NCBI GenBank assembly: GCA_937877595.1 | Contig: CALFIY010000008.1 | Coordinates: 1-14,483, forward strand | Source: an uncultured Prevotella sp. | GTDB taxonomy: Bacteria > Bacteroidota > Bacteroidia > Bacteroidales > Bacteroidaceae | Direction: 5' to 3' | DNA length: 14,483 bases | In this document: positions 14,360 to 14,483 of the stretch, one piece after another | Numbering within the stretch: position 1 is the first letter of the stretch | Layout of the letters: each line of letters starts with the position of its first letter | The notes under the pieces: model-generated | What the model saw: the letters and a program-made list of their open reading frames with translations, nothing else | Databases searched by the model: none | What the model was told of the DNA's origin: nothing | Program-made: the position numbers and the translations under genes

Positions 14360-14483
14360 CTGTTTTAATTTTTAAAAACACTGTTTTAATTTTTGCCAGC
14401 GCTGTTTTAATTTTTAAAAACACTGTTGTAATTTTTAAAAACACTGTTTTAATTTTTGCCAGCGCTGTTGTAATTTTTAAAAA
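14360..14483. repeat. Tandem array of 21-bp repeats in two variants, continuing past the window edge
   Basis: Five full units and one cut at 19 bases start at 14360, 14381, 14402, 14423, 14444 and 14465. All begin CTGTT(T/G)TAATTTTT and end either AAAAACA (type A) or GCCAGCG (type B), in the order A-B-A-A-B-A. A degenerate unit may precede them at about 14344-14359. Type A holds the palindrome TTTTTAAAAA; each B-to-next junction makes CAGCGCTG. Within units, differences are limited to the T/G position and the last seven bases. There are no unique spacers. One frame on each strand runs through without stops (the minus one ends at TAG 14285-14283), but an open 21-bp unit stays open in any number of copies, so this is weak evidence for coding. 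Confidence 0.92.

Noticed and set aside
14360..14483. CRISPR array
   Set aside because: Units are directly adjacent, 21 bp and AT-rich, with no unique spacers and no cas genes nearby.
14317..14483. Plus-strand open frame through the repeats (VLIFKNT/VLIFASA heptads)
   Set aside because: It has no ATG after the last stop, and a stop-free 21-bp unit stays open whatever the copy number, so openness is not evidence.

Overview
The window reads as chromosome from a Bacteroidales bacterium, most likely Prevotella or a close relative. The evidence is the promoter signature TAnnTTTG upstream of every transcription unit whose start is in view, the near absence of Shine-Dalgarno sequences, and protein families typical of that order: a CotH lipoprotein with an acidic export signal, a Bacteroidetes-type GT87 protein, and serial FKBP isomerases. 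I saw no rRNA, tRNA, transposase, integrase or CRISPR array.

Region 1 (1-4269, minus strand) is a tightly packed operon read right to left: an MBOAT membrane O-acyltransferase, an SGNH-hydrolase-like partner, a family 2 glycosyltransferase, and a second MBOAT gene cut by the left edge. The two MBOAT genes are ungapped paralogues. Region 2 (4270-7491) starts with a divergent promoter region, then a GT87 polyprenol-sugar-type glycosyltransferase on the plus strand, which ends tail to tail against a minus-strand pair: a CotH-kinase lipoprotein followed by a small outer-membrane beta-barrel. Region 3 (7492-9778) has a second divergent promoter region, a GtrA flippase plus GtrB-type polyprenyl-phosphate glycosyltransferase pair on plus, and a convergent polysaccharide deacetylase on minus. 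Region 4 (9779-12510) has a third divergent promoter region with a duplicated promoter segment, then three successive FKBP-type prolyl isomerases on plus: one without a signal peptide, one lipoprotein, one exported. Region 5 (12511-14483) holds a convergent exported protein with a degenerate trypsin-like domain and TPR repeats, then an array of 21-bp repeats that runs off the right edge.

Regions 1 to 3 look like a set for building and decorating an envelope glycan. GtrB would charge undecaprenyl phosphate, GtrA would flip the product, the GT87 protein could transfer the sugar outside the cytoplasmic membrane, the MBOAT/SGNH pairs would add acyl (probably acetyl) groups there, and the deacetylase could remove N-acetyl groups. 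The FKBPs would help fold exported proteins. This joint role is inference from family membership and position; no substrate can be read from the sequence.

The best candidates for something undescribed are the two-variant 21-bp repeat array with its conserved-looking trailer beside a promoter (14278-14483), the TPR protein whose protease domain has lost its catalytic His and Ser, the acyltransferase module with duplicated MBOAT genes, and the duplicated promoter segment ahead of the FKBP operon.
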